Shown in pieces: positions 1-9,300 of a DNA stretch of 64,000 nucleotides. This DNA is from Parabacteroides gordonii MS-1 = DSM 23371 (lineage in GTDB: Bacteria > Bacteroidota > Bacteroidia > Bacteroidales > Tannerellaceae), in NCBI RefSeq assembly GCF_000969825.1, contig NZ_KQ033919.1, forward strand, positions 1,464,173 through 1,528,172, read 5' to 3'. The notes beneath the pieces are model-generated. The model searched no databases, was not told where the DNA came from, and saw only the letters and a list, made by a program, of their open reading frames with translations. The translations under genes were made by a program, and so were the position numbers. Position 1 is the stretch's first letter; each line of letters opens with the position of its first letter.

Positions 1-2909
1 AAGCCATAAGAAGAAAGCTTTCCGGTGAAGTTCTTGTTGTACTTCACTTCCAGCGGCTGCATCTTATAGTTTTCGAAACGGTTGCCTGCGCATACGCTTC
101 CCGACTGTTTTACATCCAGCTTGTAAGAAGATTCATACCATACATCACGCATATAGTCGATACCGAAGTGATATTCCACACCGTCTTTGTCGACGAGGAT
201 ATGACGTTCGTCGGTCGGCTTGGCGATAACGGCGAAACCTACACCGGCTTCTTCCATCAACTTTTCGAATGCTTTCTTGTCTTTCACCTGAACCAGGATA
301 CCCGGGTTCTCAGCGAACAGGATCTTAACGATATCTGTTTCCGACAACTTATCCAGATTGACCTGCAAACCGCCTTCTACGTTGGCGAAGCACATTTCAA
401 GCAAAGCCGTGATCATACCACCGGCTGAGATATCGTGACCGGCAAGGATCAGGTTCTTTTCGATAGCTTCCTGCACTGCGTTGAACGCATCGGCAAAGTA
501 TTCGCTATCCTTTACTGTCGGCACTTCGTCACCCAGCTTGTTCAAAGCCTGGGCAAAAGCAGAACCGCCCAGCTTCATCGTATCGAACGAGAAGTCTATA
601 TAATATATGTATGAGTTCTTGTCGTTCACCAAAACAGGAGAAACAATTTTGCGGATATCGCTTACCTCGGCACCGGCTGAAATAATAACCGTACCCGGAG
701 CGATCACCTTCTCGTCGCCATACTTCTGAGTCATCGACAAAGAGTCTTTACCTGTCGGGATATTGATCCCCAGTGAGCAGGCAAAATCGGAAGCAGCTTC
801 GACAGCCGTGTACAAACGGGCATCTTCCCCTTCGTTGCGGCACGGCCACATCCAGTTGGCACTCAGCGATACGCCTTCCAGCTTGTCAGCCAGTGGAGCA
901 AATACGATATTCGTCAGCGACTCGGCAATAGCCATTACAGAACCGGCAGCCGGATCGATCATAGCCACCTGAGGAGCATGACCGATAGAAGTAGCGATAC
1001 CGGCTTTTCCACGGTAATCCAACGCTACCGCACCCAGGTCGCTGAGTGGCAACTGCAATTCACCCTGGCACTGCTGACGGGCGATCTTACCTGTTACGGA
1101 ACGGTCTACCTTATTGGTCAACCAGTCTTTACAAGCAACAGCTTCCAGTTGCAGTACGTTTTCCAGATAGTGGTGCAATTCCGATTCCTTGTAAACTACC
1201 GGAGCATACGTTTCATTGACCGTATGGTCTGTCATGATCGTTCTCGGCGGTTTACCGAACATATATTCGAGCTTGATGTCGATAGGCTTCACACCGTCGG
1301 CCTGTTCGAATACAAACTTCATGTCGTTTGTTGTTTCTCCGACCACATACATCGGAGCACGTTCGCGTTCTGCAATACGTTTTACGCGTGCCACGTCTTC
1401 TTCCTTCATCAGCAAGCCCATACGTTCCTGGCTTTCGTTACCTACAATTTCCTTAGCGGAAAGCGTAGAGTCGCCGACAGGCAGTTTGCTCATGTCGATA
1501 TGTCCGCCGGTTGCTTCCACCAACTCAGACAAACAGTTCAGATGACCGCCTGCTCCATGGTCGTGGATAGAAACGATCGGGTTCTCGTCAGACTCGGCGA
1601 TCGCACGGATCACGTTGGCTGCACGTTTCTGCATTTCGGGGTTGGCACGCTGTACGGCGTTCAGCTCGATACCGCTGGTGTACTGTCCTGTATTTACAGA
1701 CGATACGGCACCACCACCCATACCGATACGGTAGTTGTCACCACCGATCACAACCACCTTTTCGCCCGGTTCGGGATTCCCCTTCAGTGCGTCGCGCATA
1801 TTAGCGAAACCGACACCACCGGCAAGCATGATTACTTTATCGTATGCGTATTTCTTATTGTTTTCTTCGTGTTCGAAAGTCAGAACGGAACCACAGATCA
1901 GCGGCTGTCCGAAATGGTTACCGAACGTAGAAGCACCGTTTGAAGCCTTGATCAGGATCTGTTCCGGAGTCTGGTATAACCAGGGACGCGGATCCATGAT
2001 CTTTTCCCATTCGCGGGCACCTTCGGTACGCGGATAAGAAGTCATGTAAACGGCAGTTCCGGCGATAGGCAAAGAAGCCTTACCACCACCCAGACGGTCA
2101 CGGATCTCACCACCTGTTCCGGTAGCAGCCCCGTTGAACGGTTCCACGGTAGTCGGGAAGTTATGTGTTTCCGCTTTCAGTGAGATAACCGTCTTGATCT
2201 CTTTCACTGCATAGAAATCAGGTTTGTCGCCTGTCAGCGGAGCGAACTGTTCTACTACCGGGCCTTCGTTGAAAGCCACATTATCTTTATAAGCAGAAAC
2301 CAGCTTGTTCGGGTTTACTGCCGAAGTTTTCTTGATCAGGTTAAAAAGAGAACTTTCTTTCTCTTCTCCGTCGATGACGAATGTACCGCCGAAAATCTTA
2401 TGACGGCAGTGTTCCGAGTTCACCTGTGCGAAACCATATACTTCGCTGTCGGTCAGCTTACGTTCCAGTTTCTGGCTTACTTCGTTGAGGTAAGAAACTT
2501 CTTCGTCGCTCAAAGCCAGTCCTTCTTTTTTGTTGTAAGCTGCGATATCTTCGATATAAACAATCGGATCCGGTTGTTTACTGATCGTGAAGATATCCTG
2601 GTTCAGGCCGTTGTAGATGCGTTGCAGCATCGGGTCATGGTCTGCCTCACCGGAAGAAACAGGGAAGTATTCTTCGATACGTGAGATACCGCTCAATCCC
2701 ATGTTCTGGGTGATTTCCACGGCATTAGTACTCCACGGGGTGATCATTTCCCGGCGTGGGCCAACATACCAGCCATCCAATGTTTCCGATTGAACGGGAG
2801 TTGCTTCACTAAACAACCAAACGAGCTTTTGAACATCTTCAGGAGAGAAAGCGTGTGCGGCCTCAACAGCCAGCACCGTCTTTGTTGGAGATTGAAAGAA
2901 TAGAATCAT
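1..2909 (-). CDS. purL: Phosphoribosylformylglycinamidine synthase, C-terminal part outside window
   Basis: This is the large single-chain FGAM synthase, which converts FGAR, glutamine and ATP to FGAM in purine synthesis in the cytoplasm. The reading frame starts with MILFFQSPTKT at 2909 and stays open to base 1, giving 969 codons; the family is usually about 1,230-1,300 residues, so the glutamine amidotransferase domain lies outside. Visible signatures are NSEHCRHKIF and KAETHNFPT of the first synthetase half, GGGAVSS, and HDHGAGGH. A TAnnTTTG box lies about 40 bases upstream of the start. The gene stands alone here, with a palindrome-rich gap behind its 5' end. The identity is secure from these family motifs. 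Confidence 0.97.
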   Translation of the reverse strand, partial: MILFFQSPTKTVLAVEAAHAFSPEDVQKLVWLFSEATPVQSETLDGWYVGPRREMITPWSTNAVEITQNMGLSGISRIEEYFPVSSGEADHDPMLQRIYNGLNQDIFTISKQPDPIVYIEDIAAYNKKEGLALSDEEVSYLNEVSQKLERKLTDSEVYGFAQVNSEHCRHKIFGGTFVIDGEEKESSLFNLIKKTSAVNPNKLVSAYKDNVAFNEGPVVEQFAPLTGDKPDFYAVKEIKTVISLKAETHNFPTTVEPFNGAATGTGGEIRDRLGGGKASLPIAGTAVYMTSYPRTEGAREWEKIMDPRPWLYQTPEQILIKASNGASTFGNHFGQPLICGSVLTFEHEENNKKYAYDKVIMLAGGVGFANMRDALKGNPEPGEKVVVIGGDNYRIGMGGGAVSSVNTGQYTSGIELNAVQRANPEMQKRAANVIRAIAESDENPIVSIHDHGAGGHLNCLSELVEATGGHIDMSKLPVGDSTLSAKEIVGNESQERMGLLMKEEDVARVKRIAERERAPMYVVGETTNDMKFVFEQADGVKPIDIKLEYMFGKPPRTIMTDHTVNETYAPVVYKESELHHYLENVLQLEAVACKDWLTNKVDRSVTGKIARQQCQGELQLPLSDLGAVALDYRGKAGIATSIGHAPQVAMIDPAAGSVMAIAESLTNIVFAPLADKLEGVSLSANWMWPCRNEGEDARLYTAVEAASDFACSLGINIPTGKDSLSMTQKYGDEKVIAPGTVIISAGAEVSDIRKIVSPVLVNDKNSYIYYIDFSFDTMKLGGSAFAQALNKLGDEVPTVKDSEYFADAFNAVQEAIEKNLILAGHDISAGGMITALLEMCFANVEGGLQVNLDKLSETDIVKILFAENPGILVQVKDKKAFEKLMEEAGVGFAVIAKPTDERHILVDKDGVEYHFGIDYMRDVWYESSYKLDVKQSGSVCAGNRFENYKMQPLEVKYNKNFTGKLSSYG

Positions 2910-2945
2910 ATCGTCGATTTATTAAGATATTCCAATAACAGACTG

Positions 2946-2953
2946 CAAAGATA
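2946..2953 (-). promoter_or_regulatory. Promoter -7 box of purL
   Basis: On the minus strand the sequence reads TATCTTTG, a perfect match to the Bacteroidales housekeeping -7 consensus TAnnTTTG, 37 bases before the purL start codon. No convincing -33 TTTG box is seen. Confidence 0.6.
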
Positions 2954-3065
2954 ATAAATATGTGGCAGATAAGAATGTACATCCTTACATTTTAGATTTA
3001 AAACCGCTCTTGCAAGTTTTTTTTAAAACAGGCAGAAAAGACAGACAAGGCTCCTGTCTACAATT

Positions 3066-3129
3066 TGTTTCATCCTAGTGAAACACTTGTTTCTCCTATA
3101 TGAAACAGTTGTTTCACTAGGATGAAACA
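3066..3129. repeat. Triple GTTTC/GAAAC palindrome in intergenic gap
   Basis: Three 18-bp imperfect palindromes, each of the form GTTTC(N8)GAAAC, follow one another within 64 bp. The first and third are reverse complements of each other, so 3066-3085 and 3110-3129 form a perfect 20-bp inverted repeat around the middle one. It lies between the start region of purL and the end of the next minus-strand gene. It could end the transcript of the gene at 3150-3584, but there is no clear T-run on the minus-strand side. Confidence 0.75.
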
Positions 3130-3149
3130 CTTTTGAAGTAATATACTTT

Positions 3150-3584
3150 TTACCACTCGTACTGCTCTACATATTCATCGAACAGGGGAGCTTCCTGAAT
3201 ACCCCGCTGAAGAAACAACTGACGGACATACTCTTGTTGTTCGGGAGTAAAAAGACGTTCTTTACGCCAAAGGCGATAAAAATGCGTTCGTCCGAAATAG
3301 GTTAACATCTGTTGTTTGATCACTATCGCATCGTTATGTGGTATATGAGCCAGTAAGTCTGTCATTCCCAGGGCAAACTGCTGCAACTGGTCAGCTTTAA
3401 AGAAAGTGCAATCCCCATTGCCCGGATTCGCATACGCCGGACTGACAAGGGTTATAGTCTTGCGCTCTGCCGGTATATGTTGCATGGCCTTACTACGAAG
3501 GCACTCATCTGCTCGTTTGCATTGGTTGTTCGCACAGTGAGCGAACTTATACGGCAGCAAATCGTAATTAAAATCTTTATTCAT
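3150..3584 (-). CDS. Small cysteine-containing protein, DUF6078-like
   Basis: This is a 144-residue soluble protein with no signal peptide or membrane segment. Its N-terminal part carries CANNQCKRADECLRS, a cysteine cluster that may bind a metal, followed by a helical, charged C-terminal half ending EYVEQYEW. The pattern resembles the DUF6078 family of Bacteroidales, recalled from memory and not verified. I chose the start MNKDFNYDLL at 3584 because a TAGTTTTG promoter box lies at 3602-3609; a longer frame to 3644 would begin upstream of that promoter. Function is unknown. Confidence 0.65.
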   Translation of the reverse strand: MNKDFNYDLLPYKFAHCANNQCKRADECLRSKAMQHIPAERKTITLVSPAYANPGNGDCTFFKADQLQQFALGMTDLLAHIPHNDAIVIKQQMLTYFGRTHFYRLWRKERLFTPEQQEYVRQLFLQRGIQEAPLFDEYVEQYEW

Positions 3585-3601
3585 AATGTATATTGTTTTA
3601 A

Positions 3602-3609
3602 CAAAACTA
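3602..3609 (-). promoter_or_regulatory. Promoter -7 box of the DUF6078-like gene
   Basis: The minus strand reads TAGTTTTG, matching TAnnTTTG, 17 bases before the chosen ATG at 3584. A TTTTGCAATTGG stretch about 20 bases further upstream could supply the -33 box. The site decides against the longer start at 3644. Confidence 0.5.
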
Positions 3610-3743
3610 CATTTTATTATCCAATTGCAAAACAATCGCATCATAAATATACGATAAGCGACTAATCTATTGCCGATAATTACCAGTTTACATTACCGAC
3701 AGCCATCGACAATAGGTTAGTAAGGCTGAAAAAGATATATACA

Positions 3744-4184
3744 TCAAGATATATTTTTCTCCGCAATCTTCTTTTCCACCTCTTTGATTTGCTTATCATA
3801 ATAGTTAGCCATGCTATTAATCAGACGGCCGGATTGAGATAAAAAAGCAACGCATTCCATAAGTTCGGCACTAAGCCGATAATTCTTACTCCGAACGCTT
3901 TTTCTTTCTTCACATTGCAGGTAGCAGGCAAAACCACGAAACAGAAGCGGGATATATTTATCCCAAGGAAGTTCGAGCCTTGTCAGGAAAGTTTTCACAC
4001 ATTGCAACTGATGCCGGAGATAGAGAAGTTGATCCTCTCCTTGCTTCGTATTGGAAAAGGCCTGCTTGATACGCATAGACTCTTCTTCAAAATAAGCATC
4101 TTTTGAAATGTCTTGTTGGAACTGCTGAACGATGTGTTCAAAACCAGAGGTGTCAGCAACGGGGGAATTGTTTTCTGCTTCCAT
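3744..4184 (-). CDS. Hypothetical protein behind a structured leader
   Basis: I do not recognise this 146-residue protein. It has no signal peptide or transmembrane segment, is rich in charged and glutamine residues, and is probably mostly helical; the C-terminus (YYDKQIKEVEKKIAEKN) looks like a short coiled coil. Two cysteines near the centre (ACYLQCEE) are the only striking residues. Its transcript would start near 4374, so it carries a roughly 190-base leader with several hairpins, one of which resembles an intrinsic terminator 30 bases before the ATG at 4184. The leader implies conditional expression, but nothing in the protein shows what it does. Confidence 0.65.
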   Translation of the reverse strand: MEAENNSPVADTSGFEHIVQQFQQDISKDAYFEEESMRIKQAFSNTKQGEDQLLYLRHQLQCVKTFLTRLELPWDKYIPLLFRGFACYLQCEERKSVRSKNYRLSAELMECVAFLSQSGRLINSMANYYDKQIKEVEKKIAEKNIS

Positions 4185-4211
4185 AATATTAATATATTAG
4201 AGATTAAAGCA

Positions 4212-4376
4212 GGCGAAAAAAGAACGGTTTCGCCTTTCCCGTTGCTATACACCTCAAGGGCAGTGGGCACATTAATGCACCACACGGGGGTACGAAACCG
4301 TATATGATGGCAGCAGACATAAGATATGCCTGCTGCTTCAAAGTCGGAAGGTTCCTTCCCTTGAGTTATGTATAGC
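4212..4376 (-). promoter_or_regulatory. Candidate structured leader RNA with terminator and alternative pairings
   Basis: In the minus-strand transcript the 5' end GCTATACA (4369-4376) pairs with TGTATAGC (4244-4251), and CTCAAGGG (4358-4365) with CCCTTGAG (4253-4260), closing a multibranched domain. Inside lie a GGAAGG/CCTTCC hairpin and a 12-bp stem at 4310-4336 with a 3-base loop and one mismatch. After the domain, 4239-4243 and 4223-4227 form AACGG/CCGTT followed by C and six T, like an intrinsic terminator. Two alternatives would break it: 4228-4234 with 4212-4218 (7 bp), and the core segment 4293-4301 with 4224-4232 (9 bp). It matches no riboswitch class I know. Confidence 0.55.
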
Positions 4377-4380
4377 GTTG

Positions 4381-4388
4381 CAAATATA
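4381..4388 (-). promoter_or_regulatory. Promoter -7 box for leader RNA and 146-residue gene
   Basis: The minus strand reads TATATTTG, a full TAnnTTTG match. Initiation about 7 bases downstream would fall at about 4374, at the first bases of the closing stem of the leader, which supports the stem being the transcript's 5' end. The -33 region is weak. Confidence 0.55.
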
Positions 4389-4528
4389 CTATTATTTTAA
4401 TAATACTACCGCGATTTAGTCTTTTAAATAAGGTTTCCATGCGCTACATGAAAACGGCTGGACGCCAACTTGCCAGAGATAAGATAGTAGTTTTATAATT
4501 TTTTTTCCTTTTAATAATAAACGATCTT

Positions 4529-4536
4529 TATCTTTG
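4529..4536 (+). promoter_or_regulatory. Promoter -7 box of the locus-1 sigma gene
   Basis: TATCTTTG matches TAnnTTTG and lies 34 bases before the ATG at 4571, with a T-rich stretch about 25 bases upstream. This suggests that the sigma factor is made from a housekeeping promoter. Confidence 0.55.
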
Positions 4537-4570
4537 CAACTGAATAAGGAGATAATAAATCTATCTATTA

Positions 4571-5134
4571 ATGGATTTCACCACCGAAAAGGGATACATA
4601 GAGGCAGTCAGCAGGGGCGATGAACAGGCATTCGAGTCATTGTTCCTACACTACTTTCCACGGATTAAAGGATTCATCAGCGGAATCCTGCAAAACGAGG
4701 AAGAGGCTGAAGATATTTCCCAGGATATATTCGTATCCATGTGGCAGAACAGGGAACGGCTCACGAATATCGAGAACCTGAATGCATACTTATTCCGTAT
4801 AGCGAAGAATACGGTCTTCCGCCATATCGAACGGTCTCTATTATTCAAAGATTACCAGCAACAAACAGAACATGCCGCATTTGTTTCCGGCGAAAATGAC
4901 AGCATAGAGGAAGAACTATACGCCAAAGAACTGGAATTCCTTATTTCTGTCGCTGTTGAAAAGATGCCGCCTCAACGAAAACAAATCTACCGGATGAGCC
5001 GTGTGGACGGACTATCCAACGACGAAATCGCAACACGCCTGTCCATTAGCAAACGGACTGTTGAAAATCATCTGACACTAGCACTAGCCGATATCCGCAA
5101 AATCATAGGATTCTTCATCCTTGCTTTCCTCTGA
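4571..5134 (+). CDS. ECF sigma-70 factor, Bacteroides expansion family
   Basis: This 187-residue extracytoplasmic-function sigma factor directs RNA polymerase to the glycan locus downstream. Region 2 spans about residues 10-95 (ISQDIFVSMW, NAYLFRIAKNT) and region 4 about 130-180 (LPPQRKQIYRMSRVDG, then an HTH around SNDEIATRLSISKRTVENH). Length and order are normal for the family. It precedes a FecR anti-sigma gene by about 110 bases and then SusC with an STN domain, the classical trans-envelope arrangement in which substrate binding outside frees the sigma factor. The exact target promoters are not visible. Confidence 0.93.
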   Translation: MDFTTEKGYIEAVSRGDEQAFESLFLHYFPRIKGFISGILQNEEEAEDISQDIFVSMWQNRERLTNIENLNAYLFRIAKNTVFRHIERSLLFKDYQQQTEHAAFVSGENDSIEEELYAKELEFLISVAVEKMPPQRKQIYRMSRVDGLSNDEIATRLSISKRTVENHLTLALADIRKIIGFFILAFL

Positions 5135-5243
5135 TCCCCGACGAACACAGGACGATTTAAATTATTTTTGAAAAAAATTCATTTTCGGCTGTGTGTACTT
5201 CCCGCCTCACGTATCTTATATACAAAACAGGAAATATACACAC

Positions 5244-6248
5244 ATGTCAAAAGCATATAAAATACTACATAATCTGGTCAACCATACATTTGATCCCGAA
5301 CTCCGGAACAATATATGGAAATGGCTGATCACCCCTTCCAAACAAAAAGAAAAAGAGGAGGTTCTTTTTTCTCTTTGGAACGAATACCCGTTGGCGGCAG
5401 ACCAGAGCACCTACCAATCATTTAAGGAAACGCGGAGGAAAATCAAAAACGCCCGGCAGGAAAAGCGCCTGCACAGGATAACCAGAACGATAGCACGGGC
5501 AGCGGCCATCCTGGTCATACCTTTGTTATCGATTGTCGGTTCTTATTTATACATACAGAAATACACTACCGAAACGGAGTTGGTACAATGCTTCGTTCCG
5601 GATGGAGAAAAGAAGGAATTGATATTACCGGATGGTTCCAAAGCAAATGTAAATTCAGGTAGTATCCTTATATATCCTAAGAAATTTAAGGGAAACACAC
5701 GCTCTATCTATTTATCGGGAGAGGCAAACTTTACTGTCCAAAAAGACAAAGAACATCCCTTTATAGTAAAAACAAACTACATAAAGGTGCAGGCACTCGG
5801 AACGAAATTCAATGTACAGGCTTATATCGAAAGCGATAAGATCATTACAACGCTTGAAAACGGAGCAGTGAAAGTAGATAAAACAACGGAGGATGAAAAT
5901 TCCTTTATCTTATCCCCCAACGAACAGTTGGAATATAACTATCGAACCGGGGCATTTGAGAAAAGAATGATCAACGCAGCCAATTATTCCGGTTGGACTA
6001 AGGGAGAACTGAACTTTATGAACCAACCGTTGAAAGAAATACTGGCTACTTTACAACGGGAATATGCTGTGCAGTTTGTAATAAACGCACGTCTATTTAC
6101 CTCTGATCTATATACGATCAAATTCTCACAACAGGAAAGTATCGATAATATAATGAACATATTAACCTTGACTGTCGGAGGATTAAAGTATGATATAGAA
6201 GACAATATAATAACTATTCAATCACTTAAAAAGAAAGGACTCAAATGA
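5244..6248 (+). CDS. FecR-family anti-sigma factor
   Basis: This inner-membrane protein of 334 residues holds its sigma partner in the cytoplasm and reads a signal from SusC in the periplasm. The N-terminal cytoplasmic part is followed by one membrane segment near residues 75-92 (AAAILVIPLLSIVGSYLYI), then the FecR domain (LPDGSKANVNSGS, GEANFTVQKDKEHPF, VKVDK region) and a C-terminal DUF4974-like domain. I took the ATG at 5244 (MSKAYKILHN); a frame starting at 5193 would add 17 residues without recognisable content. It lies directly between the sigma factor and SusC, matching the expected signalling order. Confidence 0.92.
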   Translation: MSKAYKILHNLVNHTFDPELRNNIWKWLITPSKQKEKEEVLFSLWNEYPLAADQSTYQSFKETRRKIKNARQEKRLHRITRTIARAAAILVIPLLSIVGSYLYIQKYTTETELVQCFVPDGEKKELILPDGSKANVNSGSILIYPKKFKGNTRSIYLSGEANFTVQKDKEHPFIVKTNYIKVQALGTKFNVQAYIESDKIITTLENGAVKVDKTTEDENSFILSPNEQLEYNYRTGAFEKRMINAANYSGWTKGELNFMNQPLKEILATLQREYAVQFVINARLFTSDLYTIKFSQQESIDNIMNILTLTVGGLKYDIEDNIITIQSLKKKGLK

Positions 6249-6363
6249 AAAAAAGGGACCGGAGAAAATTGCGACACCTTTTCCGGACCCCCGAAATCAA
6301 CAACCCGCATTTTAAAATCGTAAGAATCTTAAATTTAGTAATCATTGATTAATTCACAAAAGT

Positions 6364-9300
6364 ATGAAATTAAACTATCAAAAGAGTAAGAAAATACTCC
6401 TAAATTTTCGCAAAATATTAATATTAGCATTGTTAGCCTTTTCTACAAGTGTTATTTGCTGGGGACAGAATCAACGGATAACAATTTCAGGAAATAATAA
6501 TACACTTCTGAATATCTTTGAAGATATAGAGAAACAAACCGGTTTAAGCATTGCATACAATCAAACCAAATTGGATGTAGCCCGAAAGATCAAACAGGAT
6601 TTTAAGGATAAGAACTTATCATCAGTTATGGCTGACATTTTGAGAGACACCGGTTTTTCTTATCATATAGAAGGAAAACACATTATTATTGTTTCTGCAA
6701 AGAGCCAGCAGACAGAGACCCCCCAATCGAGTAATAACCCGCAAAAAATAGCCGGCGTTATTCTGGATGCCACAGGATATCCGATCATCGGAGCCAACGT
6801 TGTTATTAAAGGAACAACCACCGGAGTAATATCAGACCTGGATGGACGCTTTTCGCTGGAAGCTCCACAAGGTAGCAAATTACAAATATCATATATCGGG
6901 TATCTGAGTAAGGAGCTTACTGTCGACGGTAATACTACAAACTATAATATACAATTATTGGAAGACTCTCAAGCCTTGGAAGAAGTTGTAATTGTGGGAT
7001 ATGGTACGGAAAAGAAAGTTAATGTAATCGGTTCCATTGCTCAGATCGGAGGGGATAAAATAACTAACCGGCCGACTTCCATGCTGTCAAATGCCTTAGC
7101 CGGACAAATGGCTGGAGTTACTGTTATTCAACGCTCTGGGCGCCCTGGCAATAACGGAGCCGAAATCCGCATTCGTGGAGTTGCCTCCTTTGGCGGAGAT
7201 GATTCCAGTAAAGCCGATGCCCTAGTTTTGATCGACGGAATACCTGGTTCCCTAAATGATATTAATGCCGAAGATGTAGAAAGTATTTCGGTATTAAAAG
7301 ATGCATCCACCGCAGCCATTTACGGAGCACGCGCTGCAAATGGTGTCATTCTCGTAACTACGAAAACAGGGAAAGAAGGTAAAATGACTGTCAGCTATAA
7401 CGGATATGTCGGATTTAATCAGCCGACCGAACTTCCTGAGTTTGTCGACACCTGGCGATATGCCGAGCTGTTGAATGAAGCGAAAGGGACAGAATTCTAT
7501 ACTCAAAGCGAGATACAGAAAATGAAAGATGGTAGCGATCCCGACAAGTTTGGTAATCACAGATATTTAGATGAAGTATTTAGTAGGAAAGGGATACAGA
7601 CCGGACATGATTTAACATTGAACGGAGGAACATCCAGTAATCGCTATTTGCTGTCCCTGGGATATCTCCATGAAGACGGAATTATCAAAAAGAATAATTT
7701 TGAACGCTTTAATACACGTTTGAATCTTGTTACAGACATTCTGCCTAATCTGACAATCACAACCCGTTTATCAGGAGTTTATGCCACAAGAAAAGAACCT
7801 CTTGCAGATGGAGGATCTAGTATGCTGGATATGGTAGGATCAGCTATACGTACACCCGGATTATGGGCAACCCGGCTTTCTAATGGAGAACTGGGACTAG
7901 GGAATAAGTCGAATGGGACACCAGCGACTCCACTTTATACCAATTCATTCTTTGAAGCACCAGATTTTAAAGTCAATGCTAATCTCCGTATGGATTATAG
8001 TCCGATAAAAGATCTTAAATTGTCCGCAATCGGAGGTTTCAACTATCAAAATCAGGAACAACGAACCTATCAGGCCTCCTGGGTACTGGAAGGAAAGAAT
8101 GTCGGGACTTCTTCATTAAAACATGAAATGCTGAAAACTATTTATAAAACATTTCAAGCGACTGCTGAATATAATAAGACATTCGGACAGCATTCATTCG
8201 GAGTTTTGGCCGGCTATTCGTGGGAAGACCAGTCATACAGAACGTTAACTGGTTTTCGGGACAAATTCCCTGGTAACGACCTACCTTATCTGAATGCAGG
8301 CTCACCCGATAATCAGCAATCCAGTGGAGGAGGATATGACTGGGCGATTCAATCTTTATTCGGTCGTATAAGATATAATTATGCAGAACGTTATCTCTTT
8401 GAATCAACCTTGCGCTACGACGGTTCTTCCCGTTTTCCGACCAATCAGAAATATGGTTTCTTCCCATCGGTAGCCGCCGGATGGAGAATTTCAGAAGAAA
8501 ATTTTTTCAAGGAAAATGAAAAACTGGAATGGATATCTAATTTGAAATTAAAGATATCCTGGGGTAAATTAGGAAACCAAAACATCGGTAACTACCCCTG
8601 GCAAACCGTATTTAATTTAGGAAGAGATTATCCTTTTGGTGATAATTTTGCACTAGGGGCAGCGGTTGTTACAGCAACAGACCCGACAATCAAATGGGAA
8701 GAAACACAAACGTATGATGCCGGTTTCGAAAGTATTTTCTGGAACGGATTGTTAAGTGTCAATGCTAGTTACTTTTACCGGAATACTTACGATATTCTTT
8801 ATAAGCCCAGCGGTAGTGTATCCAGTGTACTCGGACAACAAATATCTGTTATGAATACTGGAAAACTAAGAAATACCGGATGGGAATTCGAGGTAGGACA
8901 CCAGAATAAAATCGGAGATGTATCCTATAATGTCAACGGTAATTTAAGTATTATCAATAATAAAGTCATCAGTCTGGGGCTTGGTAATGTTGAGCAATTA
9001 AATGGAATGGTAGGTAATGGTAGCGATCTGTTCATTGATTATCCGATGGAAATGTACTACGGTTATCTAACTGACGGTGTATACCTGAGCGATCAAGAAG
9101 TAAAAGAGTGGGCAGACGTTTCACAGTTACTACCACAGGCACAAAAAGGGGATGTCCGTTATAAAGATATAAGTGGACCAGACGGGGTTCCCGATGGAAA
9201 AGTCGATCCTAACTACGACCGGGTATATTTGGGGTCACGTATTCCTAAATTCACATTTGGTTTAAGTCTGGGAGCTGAGTATAAAGGATTTGATCTGGCC

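Noticed and set aside
978-1943. Plus-strand open frame of 321 codons
   Set aside because: It is antisense to purL, which has clear family signatures on the minus strand.
4212-4376. Known riboswitch classes (TPP, cobalamin) or SRP RNA
   Set aside because: The conserved loop and bulge sequences of those RNAs are not present, and the multibranched shape does not fit them.
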